Below are positions 12,831 through 26,500 of a stretch of DNA of 64,000 nt, in pieces. This stretch comes from Neodontobutis hainanensis. Taxonomy: Eukaryota; Chordata; Actinopteri; Gobiiformes; Odontobutidae. The stretch covers positions 4,292,501-4,356,500 of the forward strand of contig JALDNG010000004.1 in assembly GCA_024349245.1 (NCBI GenBank). Reading direction: 5' to 3'. The translations under genes and the position numbers were made by a program. The stretch's first letter is position 1. Each line of letters starts with the position of its first letter. The notes under the pieces were generated by a model that did not search any database, was not told where the DNA came from, and was given only the letters and a program-made list of their open reading frames with translations.

Positions 12831-15800
12831 AGCTGTGGAGGGGACTCCTTTAGGGTACAATTTTGTTTTAATACACTGATAATGAAATTTTTACATTGTG
12901 TCAGTTGTTTAGTTATTATTCAGTCACACTATTTCACTATGTTCCCAGATAACAGATAATAACCCTCGCACCTCCTATTCGCCGCAGTCATTTTAAAAGA
13001 GGAGGGTTGAAATGAACAATTAAATGGTGAACTGTAAGACTCCTCTTGTCTCTCTGTTTAGGGCTGCACGCTGCCAGAGACATGTGCAGGAAGCAGTGCA
13101 GGTATTGTGCTTTTTAACTTGTGCTAAAAGAGAAACCCTTTTACTGTGAGGCAGCAGTGTTGGAAGGCTGGTTTTATTACGGAAACATTCAGGGACTACA
13201 TCTGACCAGACAGGTCATGCTAGTTCATCGTATGCCTTAGAGGTCTGCAATGGAAAGAGCAAATGAAGGCATAAAAAGGGATCTGATTGAGGGGACTTAG
13301 AGAATATGAAATAATACAAAGACACAGCCAGTTGGTTAATTCTGCACTGTCCGGGCTTATGTAAAAACGGCCTAGTTACATTGGTCAATTTCTGCTCGAA
13401 CAATAGGCTAAGTTGCTCTGGAGACTTATTGGACATGCTGTATCTGAATGTGGTCTGGCTTAAGAGGCTTATAGTTGAAAAGTTTAGGTGACCTCTGAAT
13501 AATGCTACATATAATGGTCACAGTGAGGGAGTATAGTTTCAATAGGCTCAGATATCAGGTGACAATGGGGCGACTACAATGAAGGCTCGCGCCAAAATGT
13601 CGACTTAAGAGCTTAAAGTGACACTTTTTACTGGCCAATGGAAGTTAAAAGGAAAGATATTTAACTATAACACAGATAAACCTTTGCATCTTGAACAGTT
13701 ATAATTAAACCATGTGCTCCTAAATGCTAAATAGAGTAAAATAAAGTGTCCTTTATTGTTTTTAGCAATGTTACTCCTTTTTTTAACCATTGTCTGGTAA
13801 AGACTGCTCTAGAAGAACTTATTTTGCCACTTTACAACAAACAAACCAAATCTTTATTAAGTTAATATTACTAAATATGTCTACTGTGTCTTGACTGTCT
13901 TGGCTATAGCTACAATTCAACATTGTGACATGTCTACAGACTTGCCTTTGTTTCTCCAAAACAGGATGTAGAGTGGGGTCTGTGCTGTTCCATAAAAGTT
14001 TCTTAAAAATACTTTATACATTTCTTTATCTATCAGCAGTCAGACAGTGAACGCATCACAGAAGGACACGTTTGGCACAAATCTTCCTATCAGCATTTGT
14101 ACTGCGTCTCTGTCGATAACATGCTTGTATTCAAGTGGAGCGACGCAAATGACACAGATCTTTTTCCTCTGTTGAAAGCTCTCCTACTTTCCAGCTGCAT
14201 TGTTTATCAATCTGTTGTTTATCTGCACAGAAACTCTCTCATGGTCGCTGTCTGTCATTCCTTCTCTCCCTCACTGCTCGGCTCCTGCATTACTGTAACA
14301 TATAATTACTCTGCAGACTTGCTGCCTGTTTCTATAACTTCAGCGCTTCAAAGAAACTGTCGGAGTGTGGAGGAGAGCATTGTGGGAGTTCCAGGTGGAT
14401 TTCTCGATAATGAGTTAGCGCAGTAGTAGAGTTGAGAGTTTTAGTAATGGCTGGCTGCTAAGGCTTCTTCCTAGGAGTTTAATGTAAAACAAACAGGGCC
14501 ATGCTGACAGCCTGGGAAAAACAGATACTGCAGTCTCCACTTTCACTCCGGGCTCCTGCCTGCTCTCATTTCAAAAAAGGAAAATTTAAAGAAGAATTTA
14601 CAAATAATGAAATGGCTTTGTGAAAGATAATTTACCTGAAATATCAAAAATGATTAGAAGTTCTAAAATAATCCTGAAATAAACATGTAGTCATATTATT
14701 AGGTTGGAGGTAATCTTAATAAAATAATGCATGTAGTTCTCAGAAAAATGAGCTAAAGGTAAAGGTAAAGCCACATATAAACTTTAGACCAGCAGCCCAC
14801 AGCATTGACTTCTTTAGTTTTTCAGCCTCTGGCAAGAAGCTGCCTTTTAGTCTTGTTGTTTTATTTATGACAATTTCATTTATATTTTATACAATTTACT
14901 GTAACATTCTCTCTCCTGCTCTGAATTGGATTTAGAATTGATTTGTTTTTTTAGTAATTGTCTTGAACTTTCTTAGTATTTGATTTGCAATGACAGCCCC
15001 GTTTCTCTAGATAAACTGATTCAGACAGGAAAACCACAAACAACTGGCAATAAAATACACACATTTAGTGGAACCATGCTCCAAAAAAAAGTCACCAAAC
15101 TCAAAAGTGATGTGCATTGAGAGGTTCACTTGTCTTGGTGCTGATGACCAGAGGCGCCCTGCAGGGCCACCACAAGGAGCCACCGTGCTGCTTGTTACAT
15201 ACCTCAGCGCATGTATTATACATAACACATACACAATACAAGTCTCCCAGGAATCATTTTGTTGCATGCTACCCTCTGTCGCTCTACACACACTTCCTCA
15301 ACTTCCTGAACGACAAGTGCTGAGGACAGAGGATTGTGCAAAATGTAATGCAGAAATCATAGGATGGAGTGGCCAGCTGTAAGCCACTCAAACCAATCAC
15401 CAGCCCTCACTTAGACCCCCCTCCCCCCTAAAAGATTCCCACTGGCAAACATCCAAGTGAACTGCTACTATCTTTGCAGGCAGCCATAAAGGAAGTCGGG
15501 ACCACTGAAACGTGAGCCAAAACATATTCTGTGAGCGTACTGTGTATTGAGATATTCACTGTTTTCCATAAGTAACGCATCTCAGGGAGCAATGAAGCAG
15601 CCTACAGAGGGGAAGTAGCTATAAACAGATATAACCAATCTAGGCCTTTGCTTTTCTAGGTGGCAGGAAAGTTGGACCGAAGAGCCTTTAGTCGGTCCGC
15701 ACCGGTGTTAACATGATAAACACGATTCCACTCCAACTTGGAGCAAAAATTCAATTTGGAATTTGACAAAGATTCGATATTTTTTTACAGAGAGCGAACG

Positions 15801-16379
15801 GACATTCAATTTCAATGTCACCTCCAGAGGGTGCACACACATGCAGATAGGAATATTTAAAAGAAGCCAGTCAAGAATGAATGGTAGAAAATGTAGTCAC
15901 AGTCTGGACAGCGGACGTCAGAGTCTGGCGGCGTTCAAAACCATCAAACGCTTTACAACTTTCTAAAGCAGAAAAGTCAGCAAGAGGGAAGACGTGGAAC
16001 AATTTTAGGCCAATACATTCGCTTAACCAGGTTATCCAAAGAAATGAAGACATTTTGAAAGAAATAAAGTTCAGCATTGGTTTCATAAAAGTTGTCTAAA
16101 CGTTACATCAGGAGTTTAAACTTTTAGATAAATACAATGTCGTCTGTAATAATGACCGCTGTTACTTACCTGTTGTCAAGTTTACCTTATTTTCATGTCA
16201 CTTGGACAATCAAAAGTGTGAATTTTGTTAGATTAAAGTAACATCTACAGCAACGCACCATTGTGCCCCGGCCCACTCACTGGAAAACATTTTACGCTAA
16301 TGTCAAATTTTAAGTAAGGCTGTTTGAAGACACTTAAATGAGTAAAAAAACATTCCAACAATAAAGATCTGAATGCGAA

Positions 16380-16680
16380 GATATAAGAGGCGTTTAATGT
16401 CGACTTAGAGAGTTAAATTAATTCCTTGTATTCAGCACGCTCTGTTTTATTATCGTTCCCCATCAGATGATACTTGTGGCGGATTTACTGTAATAAACTC
16501 ATGCAGCACAAAACAGAACAACTCTCATATGGGAATGTCTGCAGAAGTTATTGTGTTTAATTTAATAAGGTCATGGAGGAAGTGACAAACAAAAGGCGCT
16601 GTCAGTGACAAACAGTGGAGGTGATGGCGCTGTGCGATGCTATCTGGATGATACATGTATGAAAAGTGGCTGCTGAGGAA
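16380..16680. promoter_or_regulatory. Candidate conserved non-coding element
   Basis: Unique block with gttaaattaatt, tttactgtaataaac, tttaatttaataagg and two copies of tgacaaac (about 20 bp apart near 16590-16610). It lies about 200 bp from the SINE head at 16872. Confidence 0.25.
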
Positions 16681-16871
16681 ACTCCCCAGACTCAACAAAA
16701 CCAGAGAAATCCTGTTATTGCTCTATTTTTGTTTCATAGAGTCACTCTCTGAGCAGAAAGATTAGAAGATTTTAAAGAAGTGCATAATCTGCTTTAACAG
16801 CTTATCAAAACTTTAATGATTTGGTGATAAAGAGCACAAAGTTAAGTAGCCGGTTAAGAGGATAACTCCCC

Positions 16872-16945
16872 AGTGCAGTCTAGTGATTAGTAGATGAGAA
16901 TTGGGAGACTGAAAATCCGGGTTGCAAATCCCACTCCTGCCACTT
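16872..16945 (+). mobile_element. tRNA-derived SINE head (degenerate)
   Basis: The segment gtctagtgattag (16878-16890) resembles the pol III A box region of tRNA-Glu-type genes. It is followed about 30 bp later by ccgggttgcaaatccc (16917-16932), a decayed B box. The tRNA-like part ends in cccactcctgccac, a form familiar from fish tRNA-derived SINEs. No cloverleaf with a proper acceptor stem is obvious, so it is a repeat relic and not a functional tRNA. The 3' limit is not visible; the body may extend to about 17000. Confidence 0.55.
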
Positions 16946-18269
16946 ATTCACTTTAAGGCAAAAGAAGCTCCATTTCAGCTTTGGGGGTATTGTCACGGGG
17001 TAATCATTTTTGAAAAGTGATAAACGGAGGCCTCTTTCCTTCACCCTTTGGAAACCAAAACATCTCTTTATTTACGTATTTATTTGGGCTCTGTCTCTGT
17101 GGTTAACACCCGTCAAGATGCAATTTTAGCATAAAAGGTGACGCTACAGACCTTGGACTAAGCAGCTCCTCTGCAGATCCAAGGTGAACTCTTTGAAAGA
17201 GAGACTGAAGGGTTAATCTGTCAGTGGCTGGTTTTACTTTTGTTTTTTAGGGGTCACTTCATTTTAAACAACATGGATTTTTTTGTGTCTTGTATTTATG
17301 AGTCTGATTTGCAAAAAGATACAGTGTGAAGCTGAAATCTAGATATTGTTCTGAAATAGTAGAGGCTGGGAATGCAATGGTAAAGATAGGAGGTCATTTA
17401 GAGCATTATGGTTTTGTAAATTTTTTGAAGTTAGCTGTTGTTTATAGCACAAATTATTATTACAAAAGATGTAACTTTTCTTTTACTATTTTATAGAAAT
17501 ATCTCACAACAGGATGTTAACAATAGGCTTTGAAGGTACATTGAGTTACTTCTTGACCAATAGTCTGCAATTGTAAGAGGTTTCCTAACACATTTGAGTC
17601 TTACTAGACTATATATTTGAGCCAATCTTCTTAGTTTGATCTTTATAGAATATTGCACAATACTTTTCATGAATGCGTACTGCTACTCAATAATTACAAT
17701 GACTTCTTTACTACTAATAATTTCTACCTCAACAATAAAACAGAAAGAAGAGAAAAAAAAAGCAACAAACTTTGAAATGTGTGTTTTTTTACTAAATTGT
17801 CTCTAGATACTCCAGAGCTGAGGTTTGGCTAAAATAGAGAACATATGAAGCAAAATGGAAAAGCCATCCTCCACTCATGCTTCGTGCCCTATCTGCTTCA
17901 AGATAGGGATTCACTTAAGAGGAAAAAACGGGGCATTAATTACCTTGTGAAATCTAAAGACCATTAACTTTGTGTGTCAAGTGATGTTTCTCAGTTCCTA
18001 ATCACAGTTTTAGTGATATAAATTACTCTCTGGATGAGAAAAACAGATATGGGCTAAGGAGTCTTTTTATGTGTGCTAAGTGTGTGCATGTGTGACTTTG
18101 AGAAAGAAAAAGTTAAAGTAAAAGAATGAGAGCAGAGGAAAGAGGGAGGGAGGCAGGAGATGAGTGGATGGAGGCTTGTCAGTGTCTTTGTGGCGGTGCG
18201 CTGGCGTGGTGTGTTGCGCTGCTCAGAGATAACAGCATGCCGGCGCTGCTCGCCTTCCTGCTTGCTTAC

Positions 18270-18381
18270 CTTTGCTGTACACCACACAGTTGTTTTTGTT
18301 GTCTTCCGCTCCCTGCCAAGTCACATCCAGCAGCCACCTGGGGCCGGCGCTCAGCACCACCGGGACCGTGCTCTTCGTCTT
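18270..18381 (-). CDS. zfpm2: zfpm2 exon 5: PR/SET-like region, continued
   Basis: This exon is 112 bp: 37 codons from phase 0, then one base of a Gly codon. The product KTKSTVPVVLSAGPRWLLD continues VTWQGAEDNKNNCVVYSK. It aligns with the mammalian KTK..VP.VL.AGP.WLLDVTWQG.EDNKNNC.VYSKG segment with only conservative changes. This is the second part of the PR/SET-like region; the rest is expected in exon 6, left of the window. The acceptor is TCTGTCCTGGTGCAG|AAG and the donor AGCAAAG|GTAAGC. The exon stands out from its surroundings by high GC, especially at third positions. Plus-strand open frames overlapping it are antisense shadows. Confidence 0.95.
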
Positions 18382-19839
18382 CTGCACCAGGACAGATAAC
18401 AAACACTAATCATTCGCTTATTTTGGTGATTAAAGCAACATTAATAAGCACACAGTTATGCTCTGAATGGCCATAAACACAATTTTCGGAAACTGTACAG
18501 CATGCAACTCGAGTCAGCCACAATCCTTTTGAGGGGATTTAAGGATGAATTTTCAATGAGTGCCATTGTTAGTGGAGTGGTGGGCAATGTCCAAGAGCTT
18601 ATATCTAAAAGAAAGACTTATCATCCAGAATTTTGCCTGAGATTCTGATCGCAGGTGTCTGGGAATTGCAAAAGAAAAGAACAAGGTGGAAAAAAGGGCT
18701 GTGACTTTCAGAGAGAAGGAAGTGAACGCTCAGCAGTGAACTTTGGGCACATTGTGCCTCCACTATCACCAGGATCTCACTATTTCCTGAAACAAGCAGG
18801 AAAGAATTTAAAGAATCAGTATCCATTTCAAAGGGCGATTGAGGTTAGAGTTTTTATAATATCCCGGAAAATTATTCTGAATGTGTAAGGTCATTTTTCT
18901 TCTTGGTCAGAGGTCAAACGTAGAGTTTTATTTCTCACAAAGAAAAAAATAAAACAGGGAGATAGAGTGCAACAACCCCCTCATTTTCAATTCACATGGC
19001 GCAGTGTCACCAGATTGGCTTGCTCTATTTATCCTCATATGATTTTGTATTCTGCTTTATTTTATTTTACACAATGCTGTTTGTTTTTAAAGGGCAGGAT
19101 ACACTGCACTGGTAAAATGTTGTACTGAGGGGGTGGCAGCAACATCTCTGAATACTGGCTACAGTAGCCTATTACTCAAAGGCAAAATGTCAGTATTTCA
19201 AGGCCATTACTTTTGAACCCTGGGGCCTTCCTTCATTAGGCTGTTACTGAAATAGTTTAGCTAAAGGAAAATGGGTTGGGGTGCAAACTCAACTCTTCAT
19301 TTCTTTTTCTATCAGAGGCACAAATCGACAGGACACTGTCCATCTGCCTAATATGCCAGAAAAAATACCAGCCTCTCCTGTGCTTTTCACTTATTTCTCC
19401 CCCGCAAAAGGCAACAACCTTCAAGGATAAATGCAAATGTCACTTGAGCATGTTAAAGGTCTGAATTGGCACAGATATGCACAAGAGATGAGCACTGTGC
19501 ACCCGCGTGCACCCTCCTCCTCTTCCTCCACTCGCCCATTTCTCTTTCCATGAACTCTATCTAGTCAGAGGCTGGAGGACAAACAGATTTTTTTGGAGAG
19601 CATTATTTAGAAATAGCAAATACATCTCTGAGAAAAGATAGGGATCTGTTGGGGATTTGTCTACAAAATTAGGAACACAAATAGATGCTAAATAAAGAGA
19701 GATTGCTACATATTCCTTATATATAGCTGTGCACATTGGCATACTGCACTGCCAAACTGATCAAACACACACAGTAAATTGTGTCTGTTGATATTCTTAT
19801 TCCTTCTCCTGGCATCTCCTTATCCCGCACTGGCAGCAG

Positions 19840-20160
19840 ATGAGAGAGAGAAGACCTCTGTAATTTAAGTCATCCTCCATTTCACATTTCAAATTAGCCT
19901 CACAATAAAGTCTTCTATCTGGCTAACCTGAAAATCTCACACCCCTGTCAAAGGAGCAGAGCAGACCGGCCGATTGTTGCTAGGACGACTATCTGAAATG
20001 GGAATCAGATTAACCCTTTCTTAGATCTCCAGACTGGAGCCATCTCTTATTCAGCGGCGAGAGGCCTCTTCGTTGTCCCTCTGAGCCGCTGGGAATTCAC
20101 CATATTCCAGCTGCTCTTAATGGAGCCCACAGGGACAAAACACTGCATTAACAAGACACC
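19840..20160. promoter_or_regulatory. Candidate conserved non-coding element
   Basis: Balanced-composition unique block in intron 4 with caaattagcc and gattaaccc cores and a GC-richer centre. It contains no repeat or open frame. Speculative. Confidence 0.25.
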
Positions 20161-21419
20161 TTTTCATTGTTACAAATCACTTCCTTTTTGTTTCATACTG
20201 TTTTGTAACAGAAATGCTTAAAACGATACAAATAATATGCATTTCTTCTGAGTTTACAGTCAGTCATTACTGTTTCCCAAGCTCTCTTTTCATTGCAAAC
20301 TGTGCAGCACCAACACAGCACAATGTCTCAGCACAGATTTACATAATGCATCTATTTTGACAATAGTGGCCTATGTGCTTTGTAAGCATGCAGCAGCCAT
20401 CACAAAGACAAAGACAGAGAAGCCACTACACGCGACATAGTTGGGATTAAGGCGCAGTGGCTTCGATGCAGGGAGGGAGCGTCTGGTAAATGCAAATGAA
20501 AACATTTGTACGAGCAGATCAGCTGGTCTAAGTGGTCGGGGCCAGAAGCAATGCAGATTGACAGGCAGAAAATGATGATTTCCCTGCAGCAAGTCACAAA
20601 TATGATGAACTGGCTTATAAAAAAATAAAAAATAACAAAAAAATGCAACCAAAAGTTTTTAATGGAAAGGCCATTTTGTGCAAAAATTAATTTTTAAATA
20701 TACTGACAAAAGCTGTACAATGTTCACATGCAAATTGTTCTATTGTTTTTTTTGCAACTAGATAACTTCCAATAATTTAATATTTACAAATGAAATACAT
20801 TTACAAAGTTAATATCTTTCTCCTCTTTCCTTCTTTCAATAAACAAGAAATACTGACTTATAACAACCTTCCTTAAGTTTAGGCAAACTCTTTGTGTTAT
20901 GTATGTTTTAGGGTTTTACCTTGTGCTAAACTAACATTTACCTTTTTGTTACTGCAGACATGTCTAATGAAAGTTAATGTTTAAATACAGGTCAATATTG
21001 CTTAGATTTATATAAAGCATTTTACAGACTATCATCCTTGTCGGAGGCTGAAAACCCCCTCTGGCCTTGCGCTCTATGTAATGTGTTATGGTTTATCCAA
21101 GTCTGCCTTCACTCCACTGGTTGCAATACTTTCCTGCCTTTGCCTTTTTTTTTCTTTTTCTGAGCTCTGTTACCGTTCCTCTAGTGTGTAAGAGATACAC
21201 TGACCAAAACAGTGTAGTCAGCGAGGAAGTGATTACAAACTGATGCTCCAAATTCGCTATAAAATGAAAATCAATATTTCCACAAGTTGCTGCAACATAA
21301 AAGATAACCTTCATTGATTTTTCTAGACTTAGGCCTCTGTGATAAAATCTAATATAAATTTTCAGCCACACGGATTTGGATCAGAGCGAAGCAGGGGCTG
21401 AACGATAAGTTCCGCGCAC

Positions 21420-21910
21420 ATCTCTCAGACTTGGATTTTTTCCTTTCCCTTTTCCCTCTTCCAAGGCAGGGCTGTACTATTTATAATTGGCCCTGTGTGA
21501 GCAAAAGCTTCTATCAGGAATCTGTTCTAATTTTTATTACTGAGAAGCTAAAGCCTGTTCCAGATAATTTGGAAATTTCAGGGGAATTGTGATAGAGCTG
21601 ATGGCACAGCCGGACCGACTCCAGAAAAGAGCTAACCTGTAATAGCCTCTGTGGCTGCGCTGATTAAATGTTGCCATAGATGAAAGACCTGCCATCACCG
21701 CAATAAATTAACCAATCACACAAATCCCAAGTCGCTACTAATCCCTCCTTGATACCATGATCCTCTGATCAGCTGAAGGAGGTGAAGAAGAAAGTGGCTT
21801 GTGACACTCAGCCTTCTCCTAACTCCCCGGCTCACTGTGTAAACAACAAGCTAATGATATCGCCGCTGACCATTTCAGCACCACTGGCTACTCTTAACCC
21901 GCTCTGTGGT
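21420..21910. promoter_or_regulatory. Candidate conserved non-coding element
   Basis: Long unique block in intron 4. It includes cagataattt (GATA core), gcaataaattaaccaatcac (homeodomain and CCAAT cores) and the palindrome tgatca within cctctgatcagctg. Confidence 0.3.
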
Positions 21911-23319
21911 CAGGGCAGGTGAAAGCGATACAAACCTTGGTGGGAATGATTATTTTCCTCTTCGATTTTTTTCTTTTTCCCCCACCAAGGTCACTGACTG
22001 GCACTGTATCCTTCCTGATCCCCAGCTGCAGGATTTAGACAACTGAGAGATCAAAACCACTCCGTCTGAATATCTCAAGACATTTGTTGGCTTTTTACAT
22101 GGTGCTTTCAACACCCACTCACTGCAGTGGCACCATGTTGAAACAGAACCAGCCCAGTCACAGCTGAGGAGCAGAAACCTTTCGAACACGAAATATGAAA
22201 AGGCTATTTACCTTTATGAGTGTGTAAGAGCAAATAAAGTAACCAGAGCCTGGAGTTTGTATCGCAAGACAAAGTTAACATTTTACTATAATTATCATTT
22301 CAAAAGTAACAGGATAAAGGTTCAGTTCAAAAAGAAAATTTGTATTCAGGTCCAGCAGTAACAACTAAAAACAAGTAACCCTGCATCTGAGGAATACACT
22401 AAATAAATATGTACTTCTCCATGTCATCATCTTGGACCATCTTCAATGCACTATTCCATGAACTAATAGAATTTCACATAAAGGCCTTGTGTTTTGCCCC
22501 AATTGAAAACCATACATCCTTAAACATCACCAGAGTGTAATTAGTAAATTCTTTATCTTTTTTTTTATAATGCAACATTTTCCTTATGTATTTCCAAACC
22601 TTTTTAATCTTAACTCAACCCTGTGTTTTTATTTCATGAAAGCAAGTCTCACATCACTTTAATTTGTCCTTTTTCATCAATCCTCGCAGTATAACAATAT
22701 AAAAAACAAGCTTATGTATGGGTTATGTCAAGTTTATATGTTCTCTGCTTCTAACATGGGAGTGGGGATAAAGGATTTGTACCTGTTTTACCAGTCAGTT
22801 TACAGCAGACAGCACACTCACACCTTGATAACGTTCGTTGCAATTAGTTGTTCAGTGCGATGAAACAAATTGCATGTGGTCAACTGGAAATTTCATTAAG
22901 GGAGATTTTCCTCCAGCCCTCGTTATCGCGCTGCGTATTAATATTTTCTTAGCCTCAAGGATGGATGGGTTGCAAGGGGTCTTTTTGTTGAATAAATGGC
23001 CAAAGCTAACCTCATAGTCTTCCACTATCCTCTTCTGGGAAAAGCTGTGCATAGCTTAGTTAGCAGCTGCATATTTTCCATTGCACCTTGAAATAAGATT
23101 CTCTGTCAACATTTTACATAAAGAAAAATACTGCCATTTCTCAAGTCGGCTTTTGTGTCATTTTCTCTTCTTCTAAACGGCTGTAGCTACATCTGCTCAA
23201 AAGAAAAGATACCTATATGCTGCTTTCATTCCTTCTTTCCCCCCTCTCATCCTGTCTCTGAGGCTATAGCATCTGCTATTGGGAGACTAAATAACAGGAA
23301 TATGCAGGAATTGCACACT

Positions 23320-23560
23320 AATTCCCTTTAGAGATAGATCTTGGCTGCTGCCCTGTCATAAATCAGAGAATTTCGATATGAAATGAGGCAAGCTGCTCTA
23401 ATCATTTCTGCATTTCAAATTGGATCACTGGCTCAATCGCTTGGCTTTTAAACTGCTTGCCTAAGAGCAAATGTGAGGTGGGAGATAATTCGGCTGAAAT
23501 CTCTGCCTGCTATGTGCAGCAGTTAGTTTACTGCATGAGTGCAAGAGAATGCTTTTTTCT
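23320..23560. promoter_or_regulatory. Candidate conserved non-coding element
   Basis: Unique, even-textured block with gtcataaatc, gctctaatcatttctgcat and tggatcactggctcaatcg, without simple repeats or open frames. Among the most enhancer-like stretches in intron 4. Confidence 0.35.
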
Positions 23561-26500
23561 TCCCTTAGCCCATCTTTCTCTTTTCAACTTTGTTAAATTG
23601 ACTTTTCATTTTCAAAATCGATTAAACTGAGAGAGAGTCACTACTGTTCCCAGAATCTTTAAAGGGACACCCAACACTGTGCGCATGTGCCTTTATTTAG
23701 CTGCTGCTATCATGGCGCCACTATGGGGAATAAATATTTTCTCATTTAAATTACCTTTTATCCTTCTGACTGGACTGTAAGCATCAAAGTTCATGTGCTG
23801 CATTAGCTATTGCTTATTTCACTCAGCTGAAATGCACACTGTGGTTGTATTTAAACTGACGAAGGGTGGTATTGCTTGTTTACGCGACACGTTTAATACA
23901 TAGATATTACAAACTGACAAGAAAATATCGAGATATATTTTCAACATAGAAATGGTGTCTAATGCTTTTAAATCAGGGAGGAGAAGAGTGAAGAATAGAG
24001 CTTTCGGAGAAGGATGGAGGGGGGTCTATCCAATCCCCTTTCTTCAAGAGCTTTGGGCACATTAAGGTGCTCCAAACTGTTTAGTGTAAGCTGTACATGC
24101 CCTGAAGACAAGCAACTCTGTTTCTCCACCCCCTAACGCTTCTCCATCCTTTTCCATTCCTTCTGTAACGGTCATGTCCAAAGCCTGGCCCTGGGGACAA
24201 TCACAACTCAAGATCAACATTTTTATGGCCACACTAAGGGTTTGGAAATATTTGATCAGAAAATACAGGGTTATAATACATAGAAAGTAATTGATCTGTG
24301 TCAGCATTCTGCATAAACTATTATACACATTATATATTGTGGGGGTGCACTAAACATTTGAATAAAAGTACATGACTATTATTTTATGACCCAAAAATTT
24401 CTTGAAGCATAGGCCTGTCCGTGCATCTTGGCCTTTAGTATGGCCACCATTATTATTTTTATTATAAGAAATTATGCAATATTGTAATAATATAGAACCA
24501 TTATAGTTATAAGTTTACACCTTCACAGTTGTCTTCACTTTGTGTTTTATTTTTGTGTTGAATGGATAGGAAGATAATATATAATGGTCCATCTTTTGTC
24601 CATGTAGGTGTGGTCAGTAGAAACATTTCTACATCATAAACAAGTCTTCTTTTAAGTCCTCACTGTAAAAGAATCATCATTGCATTGTTCCTTTAACCCT
24701 TGAGCAGTTTCTTTATAATGGTTAATGTTTAATTCAACTTCACAAAGTTGATGTGTGTCTACTACCATAACTTTGTGTAATGTGTATGTCCTATTTGAAG
24801 CAGTAAACAAGTGGAGGCTGAATATGTAATGCATGTGCTCCGGGACTTAATCATTTCTTGGAGGCACAGTGTAAATGTGTACCTCTTGTATTTGGCTTTG
24901 GTCAGGGGACAGAAGTGCACCTCGCTTCACTACTCACTGTTTGAATTACTTGAAATTTCCTATTTGAATTCAATTGGACTACTTGTTTGATCTTTTGCAT
25001 GTAAGTTAGGGTTGACTCCCCGAGCAAGGAGAAGCTGTGTGAAGGATCATAATAGCAAACCTGGAGCCAGTAATGTTCACCTGTATGGATATTACTGTGG
25101 ACCCCTCGGGGTCAAAGTGGCAGGTGGCATATACTCTGGACAGATCCGCTCTTTCTCTGTCACGAATAAACATACGGAGGGGAATTCTTCAAAGGGGAGG
25201 AAAGGGAACCCGGGAGTCAATCAGTCAATGGGGTCATAACAAATCCTTGCTCTCATAACCACACCAGGTTCAGTCAAAGGCAGCAAATATAGACAAACAA
25301 TAAAATAGCAGGCATGATGCTCGAATAAAGCCCATGACTTTAGATAAACCTCTGTGCTCCCCTTTAGGTATTGGATATTAATATTCTTTTGAACTTCTCT
25401 CTTTTCTCTGGTCGAGTCATAAATTTCATGATGCATTAGAGCAGCATCTATTGTATGTGATTTTAAATATCACAACTTGCAAGGCTCTCTGTGTGCAGCT
25501 CACTTTCTTATTTAAAAAAGAGCTCTATTCATATTTCTGTGTAAGAAATGGTGATAGAAATGAACATATTATAACAAATTAGGAATAAAGAACTTAAGAA
25601 AGATGCATATCAAATTTTTTACTTTGTAGTAATAATAAAGAAATTGAACAAAGCAAACATATTTTGCATACCATATGATCATCTGCATATGTGGTAATGT
25701 GTGATAGACTGATCCTTGCTTGCACTTCAGAGAAATGGGGTCTCACTAAATCCATCGTAAAAGACCAACAATATTTACACCAAGTTAAGTAAATAAGATA
25801 AAGATGGTGAACTTGCCCCTCGCTAAATGCATTAGACGTGAACTCTCTTATCAGAGTCTCAGCACACGGACTGTTAAAAGATGGGATTCCCGAGCTGGAA
25901 ATGGTCTTTGTTACCCAATTAGTTTGCTGACGACCCCGAAGTATAATATTCCTTCTTTGACAGCCTCATACACATTTGTTAAATGAGGTGCGGGTGGACC
26001 ACCATGGAGCCAATGGACACTGTCCAGACCTTCATCTCCTCAAGCACCTATCAGCTTTTTATCTTCAACACTAACCTTTTTTGTCAGACATTTTCTGGTT
26101 GGTTTTTCATCCATCTCGATTGATTTTGACAGGGCTTTGTCTTTGGCAGGCCATGAGCCAACTAGGCTGAAGATCACAGCACTAAGGCCAGGACAGGGGA
26201 CAGTAAGGACTTATCAAGGTCTACCAGCAGGGGTTTGCCTCCCTGTGGGGCGCCTGTCCATCTTTTACTGAAGGAGGCGAGGCAAGCGAAGCCTCTATGT
26301 TTCTCTGCTTCTCTCAATGTCAGGAGAACAAAATATACCAGAGAGGAGTGCCTTGTAACACAATACACTAAATAAAATAAGAAATTTGAGACTTTTTAAA
26401 GCCTTTGGTCTAGGCTCAATCTGTCACTTTTTAACAGCCAGACAAGGAGAATCATGCAATGTTTAAGCTTCTTTAAAACAGATTAAAAAGGACAGTTGTC

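Larger units (their letters stand above)
1..18269 (-). other. zfpm2: zfpm2 intron 5 (partial, at least 18.3 kb)
   Basis: No coding exon is recognisable here. I looked for the reverse complement of the next expected segment (GQLWC..., then the first zinc finger) and did not see it, so exon 6 probably lies to the left. The sequence is mostly unique-looking and AT-rich. It holds the SINE head at 16872-16945, the poly(C)/poly(A) tract at 9894-9935, a possible teleost repeat fragment near 9195-9290, and candidate regulatory blocks at 660-1060, 4660-4800, 11440-11800, 12540-12830 and 16380-16680. Open frames of 60-120 codons on both strands look like chance. Confidence 0.8.

Noticed and set aside
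16872..16945. Functional tRNA gene
   Set aside because: B box is degraded and no acceptor stem or anticodon loop can be drawn; fits a SINE relic better.
1..18269. Search for exon 6 and zinc-finger exons
   Set aside because: No match to the expected GQLWC segment or to Cys2-His2 finger patterns on the minus strand. These exons are large and GC-rich and should stand out.
18126..18476. 116-codon plus-strand open frame over exon 5
   Set aside because: Antisense shadow of the GC-rich exon 5.
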